From: JARRON01 sp037383845
Lineage (GTDB): Bacteria; Pseudomonadota; Gammaproteobacteria; Steroidobacterales; XN24
Direction of reading: 5' to 3'
DNA: 29,501 nucleotides
NCBI GenBank assembly: GCA_037383845.1
Contig: JARRON010000029.1
Location: forward strand, 1 to 29,501
The notes beneath the pieces are model-generated. The model was not told the origin of the DNA and ran no database searches. It was given only the letters and a program-made list of their open reading frames with translations. Shown piece after piece: positions 1 through 7,164 of the stretch. Both the position numbers and the translations under genes were made by a program. Within the stretch, counting starts at the first letter, position 1. Every line of letters begins with the position of its first letter.

Positions 1-262
1 GACTGCCAGGCCGCCACGCCCTCACCTGGACTGCTCTTCCCTCGGGGCTCAGGGGCGGCTGTCACGCCCACAGGTCGCGGCGGACGAGCAAGGGGGGCAC
101 AGGCCGGGAACCCCTTGCCCTATGGGCTCCACTCCGGCCGACAGGGGTCAGAAGCATCCTGTCCCCGTCACGGCGGATCCGAACTGGGCAAGAAGATGTC
201 CCTGCCGAAATCCGGGCCCTTCCGGTCGACCGGAGCCGACGCCCCGGCCAGTCGGCCGTCAG
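1..262. other. Non-coding stretch downstream of pgi, no gene supported
   Basis: I see no recognisable gene here. The open frames in this GC-rich stretch give low-complexity Pro/Arg/Gly-rich translations without family resemblance. The one clear structure is the 14-nt perfect palindrome TCCGGTCGACCGGA at 221-234, about 30 bp beyond the pgi stop codon. It could fold in the pgi transcript or be a protein-binding site, but no T-tract follows it, so I do not call a terminator. Confidence 0.4.
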
Positions 263-1926
263 TCAGCTCCGCCAGCGCTGGATCGCCGACAGCTGCCCCC
301 GGGTGGACGAATCCCCGCCCTCGTAGCTCTCCGGGTCCGCCACCGCACCGGCCAGGTCCTTCGCGAGCTTCTTGCCCAGTTCGACGCCCCACTGGTCGAA
401 GGCATTGATCCCCCAGATGACGCTCTCGGTGAACACCTTGTGCTCGTAAAGGGCCAGCAGCTTGCCCAGGGTCTCCGGATCCAGCCTTGGGAACAGGATG
501 GTGGTGCTGGGCCGGTTGCCGGGATGCACCTTGTGGGGAACGAGGTCCTCCGCCCTCAGCCCCGGCCCCTCTTCCTCGGAGGGAGGGGGGAGCAGAGACG
601 CCTTGAGCTCGGACTCCGAGACACCGTGGGCCAGCGCCTGGGCCTGGGCGAGCATGTTGGCCAGGGCAAGATCCTGCTGGGCCTGGGTCATCCCCGAGCC
701 CGTCACCGGCGCCAGGAAGTCCACGGACACGGCACGGGTTCCCTGGTGCAGAAGCTGGTAGAAACTGTGCTGGGCGTTGGAGCCGGGCTCGCCCCACAGG
801 ACCGGCTCGGTGGGCACCCCGATCTTCTTCCCGTCCCGGCGCACCCGCTTGCCGTTGGACTCCATATGCAGCTGTTGCAGGTAGGCGGGCAGGCGGGCGA
901 GGCGGTTGTCATAGGGAAGGACCGCGTGGCTTTCGCAGCCGAGGAAGTCCGTGTTCCAGACCGACAGCAGCCCCAGGAGAACGGGCAGGTTGTCCTCCAG
1001 GGGCGCGTCCCGGAAGTGCCGGTCCATGGCCCGGGCGCCGGCCAGCAGGGCCCGGAAGTTGTCCATCCCTACCCCGAGGGCGATGGACAGGCCGACGGCG
1101 GACCACAGTGAATACCTGCCGCCTACCCAGTCCCAGAACCCGAACCGCAGGTGGGGCGAGATGCCGAACTCGTCCATCGCCTCGTGGTTCGTGGACACGC
1201 CCACGAAGTGGGTGCCGACCGCCTCTTCGCCCATCCGGCCGACGAACCAGGCGCGGGCCGCCCGGGCGTTGGTGAGAGTTTCCAGGGTCGTGAACGTCTT
1301 GGAGCAGACCACGAACAGTGTCTTGGACGGATCGATCTGGTCCAGGACGTCGCCGAGCTGGGTGCCGTCGATGTTAGACACGCAGTGAACCCGCACGTCC
1401 GGCACGCGGTAGTTGGCCAGGGCTTCCACGACCATGGCTACCCCCAAGTCGGAGCCGCCGATGCCGATATTCACCACGTCGGTGAACCTTCCCCCGGTCC
1501 CGTGGGCCGCATACTGGCCGGAATGAACCGCGCGCACGAAGGCGTCCATCCGGTCCAGGACCTCGTGGACCGCCGCCGTCGCGTCCATTTCGCCGACGGT
1601 GTAGGGATCGTCCCGGTCCGAGCGCAGGGCCACGTGCAGCACGGCGCGCCCTTCCGTGTTGTTGATGGGCTCACCGGCGAACATCCGCTCTCGCATGGCC
1701 TCCAGCCGGGCCTCTCTGGCCAGCCGGACGAGCTGGCGCATGGTCTTACGCGTGACCCGGTTACTGGAATAGTCCAGCAGGAGGCTATCGGCCTCGACGG
1801 AGAATTTACCGAATCGCTCCGGGTCACGTCCCGGAGATGCCGGTCGCGGATGTCGCTCTTCGCGTGGTCTTTCAGCGCCTTCCAGGCCTTGAGTCCCTTC
1901 GGCCAGCTGCCGGGCTTCATCTTCAT
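263..1926 (-). CDS. pgi: Glucose-6-phosphate isomerase, with an apparent frameshift near its start
   Basis: Interconverts glucose-6-phosphate and fructose-6-phosphate in the cytoplasm, linking glycolysis/gluconeogenesis to sugar-nucleotide supply. The main frame, readable from the ATG at 1741 down to 263 (492 codons), carries the family signatures DVVNIGIGGSDLG, FVVCSKTFTTLETLTNA and, near the end, NAFDQWGVELGK, and finishes about where E. coli Pgi does. The family is about 550 residues. The missing N-terminus lies in another frame: an ATG at 1926, preceded at good spacing by GGGAG, opens MKMKPGSWPKGLKAWKALKD and runs to HLRD at 1828. The main frame upstream of 1741 reads DPERFGKFSVEADSLLLDYS from 1825, which aligns with the family. 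Two stray bases (1826-1827) join the halves, so 1 base (mod 3) is missing relative to an intact gene. This is either a real lesion or a sequencing error. A protein started at 1741 would lack about 65 residues. The gene follows the epimerase by 52 bp and is probably co-transcribed with it. Confidence 0.93.
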
Positions 1927-1978
1927 GACGTTTCTCCCTTTCCTCGGCCGGACAGTCCGGTTCTGCCGAGCATGTCGG

Positions 1979-2989
1979 TCAGGCGTTACGGTAATACGAC
2001 ATGTACCAGTCGACGAACCGCGCCACGCCCTCCTCCACCGGCGTGGCAGGCCGGTAGCCCACGTCCTCTACCAGGGCGTCCACGTCCGCCCAGGTGTCGG
2101 GGACGTCGCCCGGCTGCATCGGCAGGAGCTCCTTCTCAGCTTTCTTTCCAAGGCACTCCTCCAGGACCGCGATGTAGTGCATCAGCTCGACCGGGCCCTG
2201 ATTGCCGATGTTGTATATCCGGTAGGGTGCGAAGCTCGTCCCCGGGTCCGGGTCGTCGCTGTCCCACTCCGGGTTGGGGCTGGCGACCCGGTCCATGGCC
2301 CGGATGATGCCTTCGACAATGTCGTCTATGTAGGTGAAATCACGGCGATGGTGGCCGAAATTGAAGACCTGGATGGGCTTGTCTTCCAGGATGGCCTTGG
2401 TGAACTTGAACAGGGCCATGTCCGGACGGCCCCAGGGCCCGTAGACGGTGAAGAAGCGAAGCCCCGTCGTCGGCAGCTGGTAAAGGGCCGAGTAGGTGTG
2501 GGCCATCAGCTCGTTGGCCTTCTTGGTGGCAGCGTAGAAGGACAGGGGATGGTCCACGTTCTGGTGGACCGAGAACGGCATCTTCGTGTTAGCGCCGTAG
2601 ACCGAGCTCGTGGACGCGTAGACCAGGTGCTCGACACCTCCGTGCCGACAGCCCTCCAGCACATTGGTGTGTCCCACGAGGTTGCTGTCCACGTAGGCCA
2701 GCGGGTTCTCGATGGAGTAGCGCACGCCCGCCTGGGCACCCAGGTGCACCACCCGGTCAAACTTCTCGTCCCGGAACAGCTGCTGCATGCCTGGCCCGTC
2801 CGCCAGGTCCAGCTTCACGAACCGCCAGCCAGCGGCGTCCTCCAGGTGAGTCAGCCGGGCCCGCTTGAGATTCGGGTCGTAATACTCGTTGAGATTGTCC
2901 AGGCCGACGACCTCGTCGCCCCGCTCCAGCAGCTTGCGAGCGGTGCTGAACCCGATAAAGCCGGCGGCGCCGGTCACGAGGATTTTCAT
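1979..2989 (-). CDS. NAD-dependent nucleotide-sugar epimerase, UDP-glucuronate 4-epimerase type
   Basis: Extended short-chain dehydrogenase/reductase of 336 residues, the usual length for CapI/LpsL-type UDP-glucuronate 4-epimerases, which make UDP-galacturonate for capsule, LPS or exopolysaccharide. Visible signatures are the NAD-binding GAAGFIG (residues 7-13), a Ser-rich strand STSSVYG (127-132) and the catalytic pair Tyr152/Lys156 in FYAATKK. NLNEYYDP after the second strand is typical of the glucuronate epimerase branch rather than of GalE. The ATG at 2989 is preceded by AGGA at 8 nt. The gene lies 93 bp downstream of a UDP-sugar 6-dehydrogenase, the enzyme type that makes its likely substrate. 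Because that dehydrogenase looks TviB-like (N-acetyl sugar), the substrate could instead be UDP-N-acetylglucosaminuronate, as for TviC/WbpP. Sequence alone does not decide. Confidence 0.9.
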   Translation of the reverse strand: MKILVTGAAGFIGFSTARKLLERGDEVVGLDNLNEYYDPNLKRARLTHLEDAAGWRFVKLDLADGPGMQQLFRDEKFDRVVHLGAQAGVRYSIENPLAYVDSNLVGHTNVLEGCRHGGVEHLVYASTSSVYGANTKMPFSVHQNVDHPLSFYAATKKANELMAHTYSALYQLPTTGLRFFTVYGPWGRPDMALFKFTKAILEDKPIQVFNFGHHRRDFTYIDDIVEGIIRAMDRVASPNPEWDSDDPDPGTSFAPYRIYNIGNQGPVELMHYIAVLEECLGKKAEKELLPMQPGDVPDTWADVDALVEDVGYRPATPVEEGVARFVDWYMSYYRNA

Positions 2990-3082
2990 TGTTCTGTTCC
3001 TAGTATTGTTGATCTCTGCTTACAACGCCCGCCTGACTCCCCGCCGTGCGCTCCCGCCAGTCCCATGTGCCCTGCCCGACGC

Positions 3083-4369
3083 TCAAAGCCGACCGTCCAC
3101 CGCATCCGCCGGAAGAATGTACTTCACGTCATAGATCACGGCATTCTCCCGTCCGAGCCGGCGTATGGCCTCCGCGCCCATGTCCACGAACTGCCGGTGG
3201 GCCACGGCGATCACCACGGCGTCGTACTGGCCCTGGGCCGGCTCCGCGACAGGATGGATGTGATATTCCTCGCGGACCTCCGGCACGTCCACCCAGGGAT
3301 CGTGAACGTCCACTTCGACCCCCAGGGACTCGAACTCACGGACCAGGTCCACGACCTTGGTGTTGCGAATGTCGGGGCAGTTTTCCTTGAACGTCAGGCC
3401 CATGACCAGGATCCGGCTGCCCCTTACCGGGATACGCCTCCGGATCATGAGTTTGATCACCTGGCCTGCGACGAAAATTCCCATGTTGTCGTTAATCCGG
3501 CGCCCGGCCAGGATCATCTCCGGGTGGTAACCGATTTCCTGGCTCTTGTGGGTCAGGTAGTAGGGATCCACGCCGATGCAGTGGCCCCCGACCAGTCCCG
3601 GCCGGAAGGGCAGGAAGTTCCACTTGGTGCCGGCGGCCTCCAGCACCTCCAGGGTATCGATCCCAAGCCGCGTGAAGATCATCGCCAGCTCGTTGATGAG
3701 CGCGATGTTCACGTCCCGCTGGGTGTTCTCGATGACCTTCGCTGCCTCCGCTACCTTGATGCTGGACGCACGGTGCGTGCCGGCGGTGATGACCGCCCGG
3801 TAGAGCTCGTCTACCAGGTCCGCCGCCTCGGGTGTGGAACCGGCCGTCACCTTGAGAATATTCTCAACCCGATGGTCCTTGTCGCCGGGGTTGATTCGCT
3901 CCGGACTGTACCCTGCGAAGAAATCCTGGTTGAACTTCAGGCCCGAGTGCCCCTCCAGGATGGGGACGCAGACCTCCTCCGTGGCGCCGGGATACACCGT
4001 GGACTCGTAGACCACCACGTCGCCGGGCTTGAGCAGCCCACCCACGGTCCGGCTGGCGGCCTTCAGCGGCCCCAGGTCCGGGTTCTTGGCGCGATTGATG
4101 GGGGTCGGCACCGTGACCACGTAGATATTGCAGTCGGCCAGGGCCCCCGCATCGTCGGAGTACGCCAGGTGGCTGGCCGAAGCAAGCTCGGCGGCCGAGA
4201 CCTCCAGGGTCTCGTCACGCCCTTCCCGGAGCCCGGCCACCCGCTCGGCGTTCACGTCGAAGCCCACCGTGGGGAACTTCCGGCCGAAGGCCACCGCCAG
4301 GGGCAGACCGACGTAGCCCAGGCCGATAATCCCGATCCGGACCTGGTCCAGAGACGGCAGATTCTTCAT
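3083..4369 (-). CDS. UDP-sugar 6-dehydrogenase, TviB/WbpA type (UDP-GlcNAc dehydrogenase-like)
   Basis: Cytoplasmic NAD-dependent enzyme that oxidises C6 of a UDP-sugar in two steps to give a UDP-uronate for surface polysaccharide. From the ATG at 4369 it has 428 residues, matching TviB of the Vi-antigen pathway (about 425). The N-terminal Rossmann motif GLGYVG is at residues 16-21. The central domain has VAEAAKVIENTQRDVNIAL, and the catalytic cysteine lies in GGHCIGVDPYYL at about Cys264. The C-terminal NAD-linked domain includes GLTFKENCPDIRNTKV. These motifs match the TviB/WbpA branch (UDP-GlcNAc to UDP-GlcNAcA) more closely than classical Ugd. The frame extends 27 codons upstream to 4450, but that stretch is Pro/Ala-rich and outside the family, so I chose MKNLPSLDQ; GAGGAG lies about 12 nt before it. 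It is first in a likely operon with the epimerase and pgi and is divergent from the antiporter operon. Confidence 0.92.
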   Translation of the reverse strand: MKNLPSLDQVRIGIIGLGYVGLPLAVAFGRKFPTVGFDVNAERVAGLREGRDETLEVSAAELASASHLAYSDDAGALADCNIYVVTVPTPINRAKNPDLGPLKAASRTVGGLLKPGDVVVYESTVYPGATEEVCVPILEGHSGLKFNQDFFAGYSPERINPGDKDHRVENILKVTAGSTPEAADLVDELYRAVITAGTHRASSIKVAEAAKVIENTQRDVNIALINELAMIFTRLGIDTLEVLEAAGTKWNFLPFRPGLVGGHCIGVDPYYLTHKSQEIGYHPEMILAGRRINDNMGIFVAGQVIKLMIRRRIPVRGSRILVMGLTFKENCPDIRNTKVVDLVREFESLGVEVDVHDPWVDVPEVREEYHIHPVAEPAQGQYDAVVIAVAHRQFVDMGAEAIRRLGRENAVIYDVKYILPADAVDGRL

Positions 4370-4462
4370 TCCAGTTTTTCGCTCCTCGGCTGGCATACCG
4401 GCAGGCGCGCCGGCTGACGGGTCAGGCCTCACGGCATCCGGGAAAGTCACCGCAACTCGCGG

Positions 4463-4492
4463 ATTCTACTTTGGGTGGGTCAGCGCCCACAA
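4463..4492 (-). promoter_or_regulatory. Candidate sigma-70 promoter for the dehydrogenase-epimerase-pgi operon
   Basis: On the minus strand TTGTGG (4487-4492) is followed after 18 bp by TAGAAT (4463-4468). The -10 matches the consensus at 5 of 6 positions; the -35 keeps only TTG. The start codon lies about 85 bp downstream. An imperfect inverted repeat (GTGGG and CCCAC with flanking CTTT/AAAG, 4469-4494) overlaps the promoter and could be an operator or chance. Confidence 0.35.
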
Positions 4493-4605
4493 AGGACGCA
4501 GGTCACAGGCGGCGCTGCCGGTGCCCCGGGGCTGTCCGGATTCCGCGTCCCCGGCCGCGGGCAGAGGAATTTGGCAACGGCCGGGCTCCACGGACGGCGG
4601 CGGCG

Positions 4606-4635
4606 TTGGTGAGAAGGGGGCAGTGCCGCTATCAT
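4606..4635 (+). promoter_or_regulatory. Candidate sigma-70 promoter for the Mrp antiporter operon
   Basis: TTGGTG (4606-4611) and TATCAT (4630-4635) are separated by 18 bp. The -10 matches the consensus at 5 of 6 positions; the -35 keeps TTG. It lies about 50-60 bp upstream of the first codons of mrpE and is the only reasonable promoter-like pair I see in the divergent region. Confidence 0.35.
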
Positions 4636-4744
4636 CCGGAACCGGAAGTCCGAACGCCCGCAAGAACAACTCTCAAGCTGACCGGGGGAGCTTCTGGACA
4701 ACAAGCCGACCCAATACCTCCTGCTCGGCCTCGGCCTGGCCGCG

Positions 4745-5182
4745 GTGTGGTTCCTGTTGTCCGGTCACACTGAACCGCTGCTGCTGGGCCTCGGCGCTGC
4801 ATCGGTCGTCCTGTGCGTATGGCTGGCCTGGCGCATGGACGTGACCGACCAGGAGAGCCATCCGGTGCTGGCCGGCCTGCGCTACGTGAGTTTCTGGCCG
4901 TGGATGGCCTGGGAGATCTGCAAGGCCAATCTGGACGTGGCCCGGCGCATCCTGTCCCCGTCCATGCCCATCAGCCCGACCTGGTTCCAGGTGCGGGCAA
5001 GCCAGAAGACGGTGCTGGGCCGGGTTGTCTACGCCAACGGCATCACGCTCACGCCGGGGACCGTCACTATCGACGTCCGGGGCGACCGGTTCGAGGTCCA
5101 CGCCCTGTCCGCGGAAACCGCCGAAGACCTGCAGACCGGCCGGATGGACGCACGGGTCAGTCGCGCGGAGGGCTCAGCCTGA
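4745..5182 (+). CDS. mnhE: Cation/proton antiporter subunit MrpE (MnhE)
   Basis: First gene of the antiporter operon. MrpE is a small membrane subunit with N-terminal transmembrane helices and a cytoplasmic C-terminal domain. Visible here are WFLLSGHTEPLLLGLGAAS, a second hydrophobic segment ending WLAWRMD, and the typical segment WPWMAWEICKANLDVARRIL followed by a soluble tail with LTPGTVTIDV. The first ATG/GTG/TTG codon in frame is GTG at 4745 (145 residues), but it would cut into the first membrane helix: the frame stays open upstream to 4682 and encodes QYLLLGLGLAAVWFLL. With a CTG at 4694, 3 nt after GGGGGAG (4684-4690), the protein would be 162 residues, the usual MrpE length. I list the canonical codon but think the true N-terminus is upstream. 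The stop codon directly abuts the next start. Confidence 0.9.
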   Translation: MWFLLSGHTEPLLLGLGAASVVLCVWLAWRMDVTDQESHPVLAGLRYVSFWPWMAWEICKANLDVARRILSPSMPISPTWFQVRASQKTVLGRVVYANGITLTPGTVTIDVRGDRFEVHALSAETAEDLQTGRMDARVSRAEGSA

Positions 5183-5458
5183 ATGTTCACCGCCGCGATT
5201 ATTGCCATCCTGGTGACCATGGCTCTGGCCATCGCCCGGGCCCTCCTGGGCCCTACCGTCTATGACCGCATTCTCGCGGTAAACGTCTTCGGCACCAAGA
5301 CGGTGCTTTTGATTTCCGCCGTGGCCTTCCTGGACGACCGTCCGGACATGCTGGACATCGCCCTGGTCTACGCCCTGATCAACTTCATCGGCGTGATCGC
5401 CGTGCTGAAGTACTTCGAGTACGGCGAACTGGGCCACCCGGGCAGGAGCGAGGACTGA
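5183..5458 (+). CDS. mnhF: Cation/proton antiporter subunit MrpF (MnhF)
   Basis: Small integral membrane subunit of 91 residues with three predicted hydrophobic helices, as usual for MrpF. The conserved core GPTVYDRILAVNVFGTK follows the first helix, and DDRPDMLDIALVYALINFIG leads into the third. MrpF is needed for assembly and activity of Mrp complexes, but its own catalytic role is not settled. It starts directly after the mrpE stop codon and its TGA overlaps the next ATG by one base, so translation is likely coupled. Confidence 0.95.
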   Translation: MFTAAIIAILVTMALAIARALLGPTVYDRILAVNVFGTKTVLLISAVAFLDDRPDMLDIALVYALINFIGVIAVLKYFEYGELGHPGRSED

Positions 5459-5811
5459 TGGACCTGGCTCTGGACGTCATCAGCTGGGTCCTGATCGTGG
5501 TGGGCGGGACATTCGGCATCATCGGCGGCATCGGGCTGCTGCGTTTTCCGGACTTCTTCACCCGGATCCACGCGGCAGGCATGACCGACACCATGTGCGC
5601 GCCCATGATCATCGCCGGGCTCATGCTCCAGTCCGGCTTCACGCTGATTACCGTGAAGCTACTGTTTCTGGTGATCTTCCTCTTCCTCACAACGCCCACG
5701 GCGTCCCACGCCCTGGCCAAGGCCGCCCTGCACGGCGGCGAGAAGCCCATCCTCAGCCACGGCCAGACCGACGCTGAGGAGGAATCTGAAGGCGGAGGCA
5801 CGCCGCCGTGA
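5458..5811 (+). CDS. mnhG: Cation/proton antiporter subunit MrpG (MnhG)
   Basis: Small membrane subunit of 117 residues. It shows the MrpG pattern: a glycine-rich first helix (VVGGTFGIIGGIGLLRFPD), then DFFTRIHAAGMTDTM, then two further helices ending FLTTPTASHALAKAAL. The last ~30 residues are a soluble, acidic/glycine-rich tail. It overlaps mnhF by one base, and its stop codon overlaps the following GTG by four bases. Confidence 0.95.
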   Translation: MDLALDVISWVLIVVGGTFGIIGGIGLLRFPDFFTRIHAAGMTDTMCAPMIIAGLMLQSGFTLITVKLLFLVIFLFLTTPTASHALAKAALHGGEKPILSHGQTDAEEESEGGGTPP

Positions 5812-6389
5812 TCGCCGCGGTCGACATCATCCTGTTCTCGTTCCTGGCACTCATCGCCATCGCCATCCTGCGCATGCGGGACCTGTTCGGCGTTGCCATG
5901 CTGTTCAGCCTGTTCAGCCTGCTGTCGGCCGGGCTTTTCACCATCATGGACGCCGCCGACGTGGCGTTCACGGAAGCCGCCGTGGGCGCGGGCATCTCCA
6001 CCATCCTGTTCCTGGCGACGCTGACACGCACCGCCAGGGAATGCGAGCCTGAATCCCGCCGGAACCCCCTGGTGCCCCTGCTGGTGGTCTGGATCACCGG
6101 CGCCGCCCTGGTCTACGGGACCGATGACCTTCCCGCCCTGGGAGACCCCGACGCGCCCATCCATCGCCACGTGGCGGACCGCTACCTGCAGCAGTCAGGC
6201 GAGGAGATCGGCATCCCCAACGTGGTGACCTCCGTCCTGGCCAGCTACCGGGGCTATGACACCCTCGGCGAGACCACGGTCATTTTCACCGCCGGGGTCG
6301 GAGTGCTGGCACTGCTGGGCGCCACCGCCGGCATGATGCGGCGCCGAGACGAAAAAGACGAAGAGGACGAGGAAGAAGACCAGGCATGA
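5808..6389 (+). CDS. MbhD/MbhE-type antiporter subunit (stand-alone MrpA C-terminal region)
   Basis: Membrane protein of 193 residues equivalent to the C-terminal part of MrpA, here a separate protein. Residues 1-75 resemble the MbhD/DUF4040 domain: three helices with ILRMRDLFGVAMLFSLFSLL and a conserved acidic stretch FTEAAVGAGISTILFL. Residues 80-175 resemble MbhE: one helix, a linker with YLQQSGEEIGIPNVV, then SVLASYRGYDTLGETTVIF leading into a final helix. In archaeal Mbh and Mrp operons these are the separate genes mbhD and mbhE; here they are fused. The C-terminal tail after RRR is almost purely acidic (DEKDEEDEEEDQ). The GTG start overlaps the mnhG stop, and its own stop overlaps mnhB. 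I leave the symbol empty because naming of such split MrpA pieces varies. Confidence 0.85.
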   Translation: MIAAVDIILFSFLALIAIAILRMRDLFGVAMLFSLFSLLSAGLFTIMDAADVAFTEAAVGAGISTILFLATLTRTARECEPESRRNPLVPLLVVWITGAALVYGTDDLPALGDPDAPIHRHVADRYLQQSGEEIGIPNVVTSVLASYRGYDTLGETTVIFTAGVGVLALLGATAGMMRRRDEKDEEDEEEDQA

Positions 6390-6814
6390 AGCATCACGTG
6401 GTCCTTCGGGTCATCGCCAAGATGGTCATCCCGGTGATCATGCTCTTCGCCCTTTACGTGCAGTTCCACGGGGACTACAGCCCCGGCGGCGGCTTCCAGG
6501 CCGGGGTGATCTTCGCCGCCGCCATCATCCTGTATTCCCTGGTCCTGGGACTGGACGCGGCACAGCGGGCCGTCTCGCCCCGCGTGCTGCGCGTCCTGGC
6601 GGCCAGCGGCGTGCTGCTCTACGGCGGTGTCGGGCTGACCACGATCGCCCTGGGGGGCAACTTCCTGGACTACAACGTGCTGTCCCATGACCCGGTCCAC
6701 GGCCAGCACCTGGGCATCCTGCTGGTGGAAATGGGGGTGGGCATGACGGTGGCCTCGACCATGCTGCTCATCTACTTCGCGTTCGCCGGCCGGCCCGAGG
6801 AGCGCGCCCCGTGA
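6386..6814 (+). CDS. mnhB: Cation/proton antiporter subunit MrpB (MnhB)
   Basis: Membrane subunit of 142 residues with four predicted helices, as in MrpB/MbhF. The family signature is clear: FHGDYSPGGGFQAGVIFAAA between the first two helices, and a long third helix (VLRVLAASGVLLYGGVGL). LGILLVEMGVGMTVAST marks the last helix. It follows the MbhD/E-type gene with a 4-nt ATGA overlap and overlaps mnhC in the same way. Confidence 0.95.
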   Translation: MKHHVVLRVIAKMVIPVIMLFALYVQFHGDYSPGGGFQAGVIFAAAIILYSLVLGLDAAQRAVSPRVLRVLAASGVLLYGGVGLTTIALGGNFLDYNVLSHDPVHGQHLGILLVEMGVGMTVASTMLLIYFAFAGRPEERAP

Positions 6815-7164
6815 AGTTCCTGAGCCTCTACAACTACGAGATCGCGATCCTGCTGGCCATGATCGGCTTCTACATCGTGATCTCCCAGAGCAACCTGGTG
6901 AAGAAAGTTGCCGGGCTGAACATCTTCCAGGTGTCGGTGTTCATGCTGTACATCAGCATGGGCGTGGTCACCGGCGGCACCGTCCCCATCCTCGTGAAAG
7001 AGGCGGTGGTCTACTCCAACCCCCTGCCCCACGTCCTGATACTCACGGCCATCGTCGTGGGCGTTGCCACGACCGCCGTGGCGCTGGCCCTGATCGTGAG
7101 AATCCGCGAGGCCTACGGGACCATCGAGGAAGACGAGATCCACGCCCAGGACGAGTCGTTTTGA
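6811..7164 (+). CDS. mnhC: Cation/proton antiporter subunit MrpC (MnhC), NuoK-like
   Basis: Membrane subunit of 117 residues, homologous to NuoK of complex I, with three hydrophobic helices: ILLAMIGFYIVIS, FQVSVFMLYISMGVVTGG and LILTAIVVGVATTAVALAL. The signature NLVKKVAGLNIFQ follows helix 1, and NPLPHVLILTAIVVGVA matches the MrpC/NuoK third-helix motif. A short acidic tail follows. The GTG start overlaps the mnhB stop by 4 nt; the stop overlaps the TTG start of mnhD. Confidence 0.95.
   Translation: MKFLSLYNYEIAILLAMIGFYIVISQSNLVKKVAGLNIFQVSVFMLYISMGVVTGGTVPILVKEAVVYSNPLPHVLILTAIVVGVATTAVALALIVRIREAYGTIEEDEIHAQDESF

Noticed and set aside
1151..4417. A very long plus-strand open frame antisense to pgi, the epimerase and the dehydrogenase
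   Set aside because: It runs antisense to three clear enzyme genes, crosses their intergenic gaps and shows no family resemblance; such frames are a by-product of high GC3 codon use.
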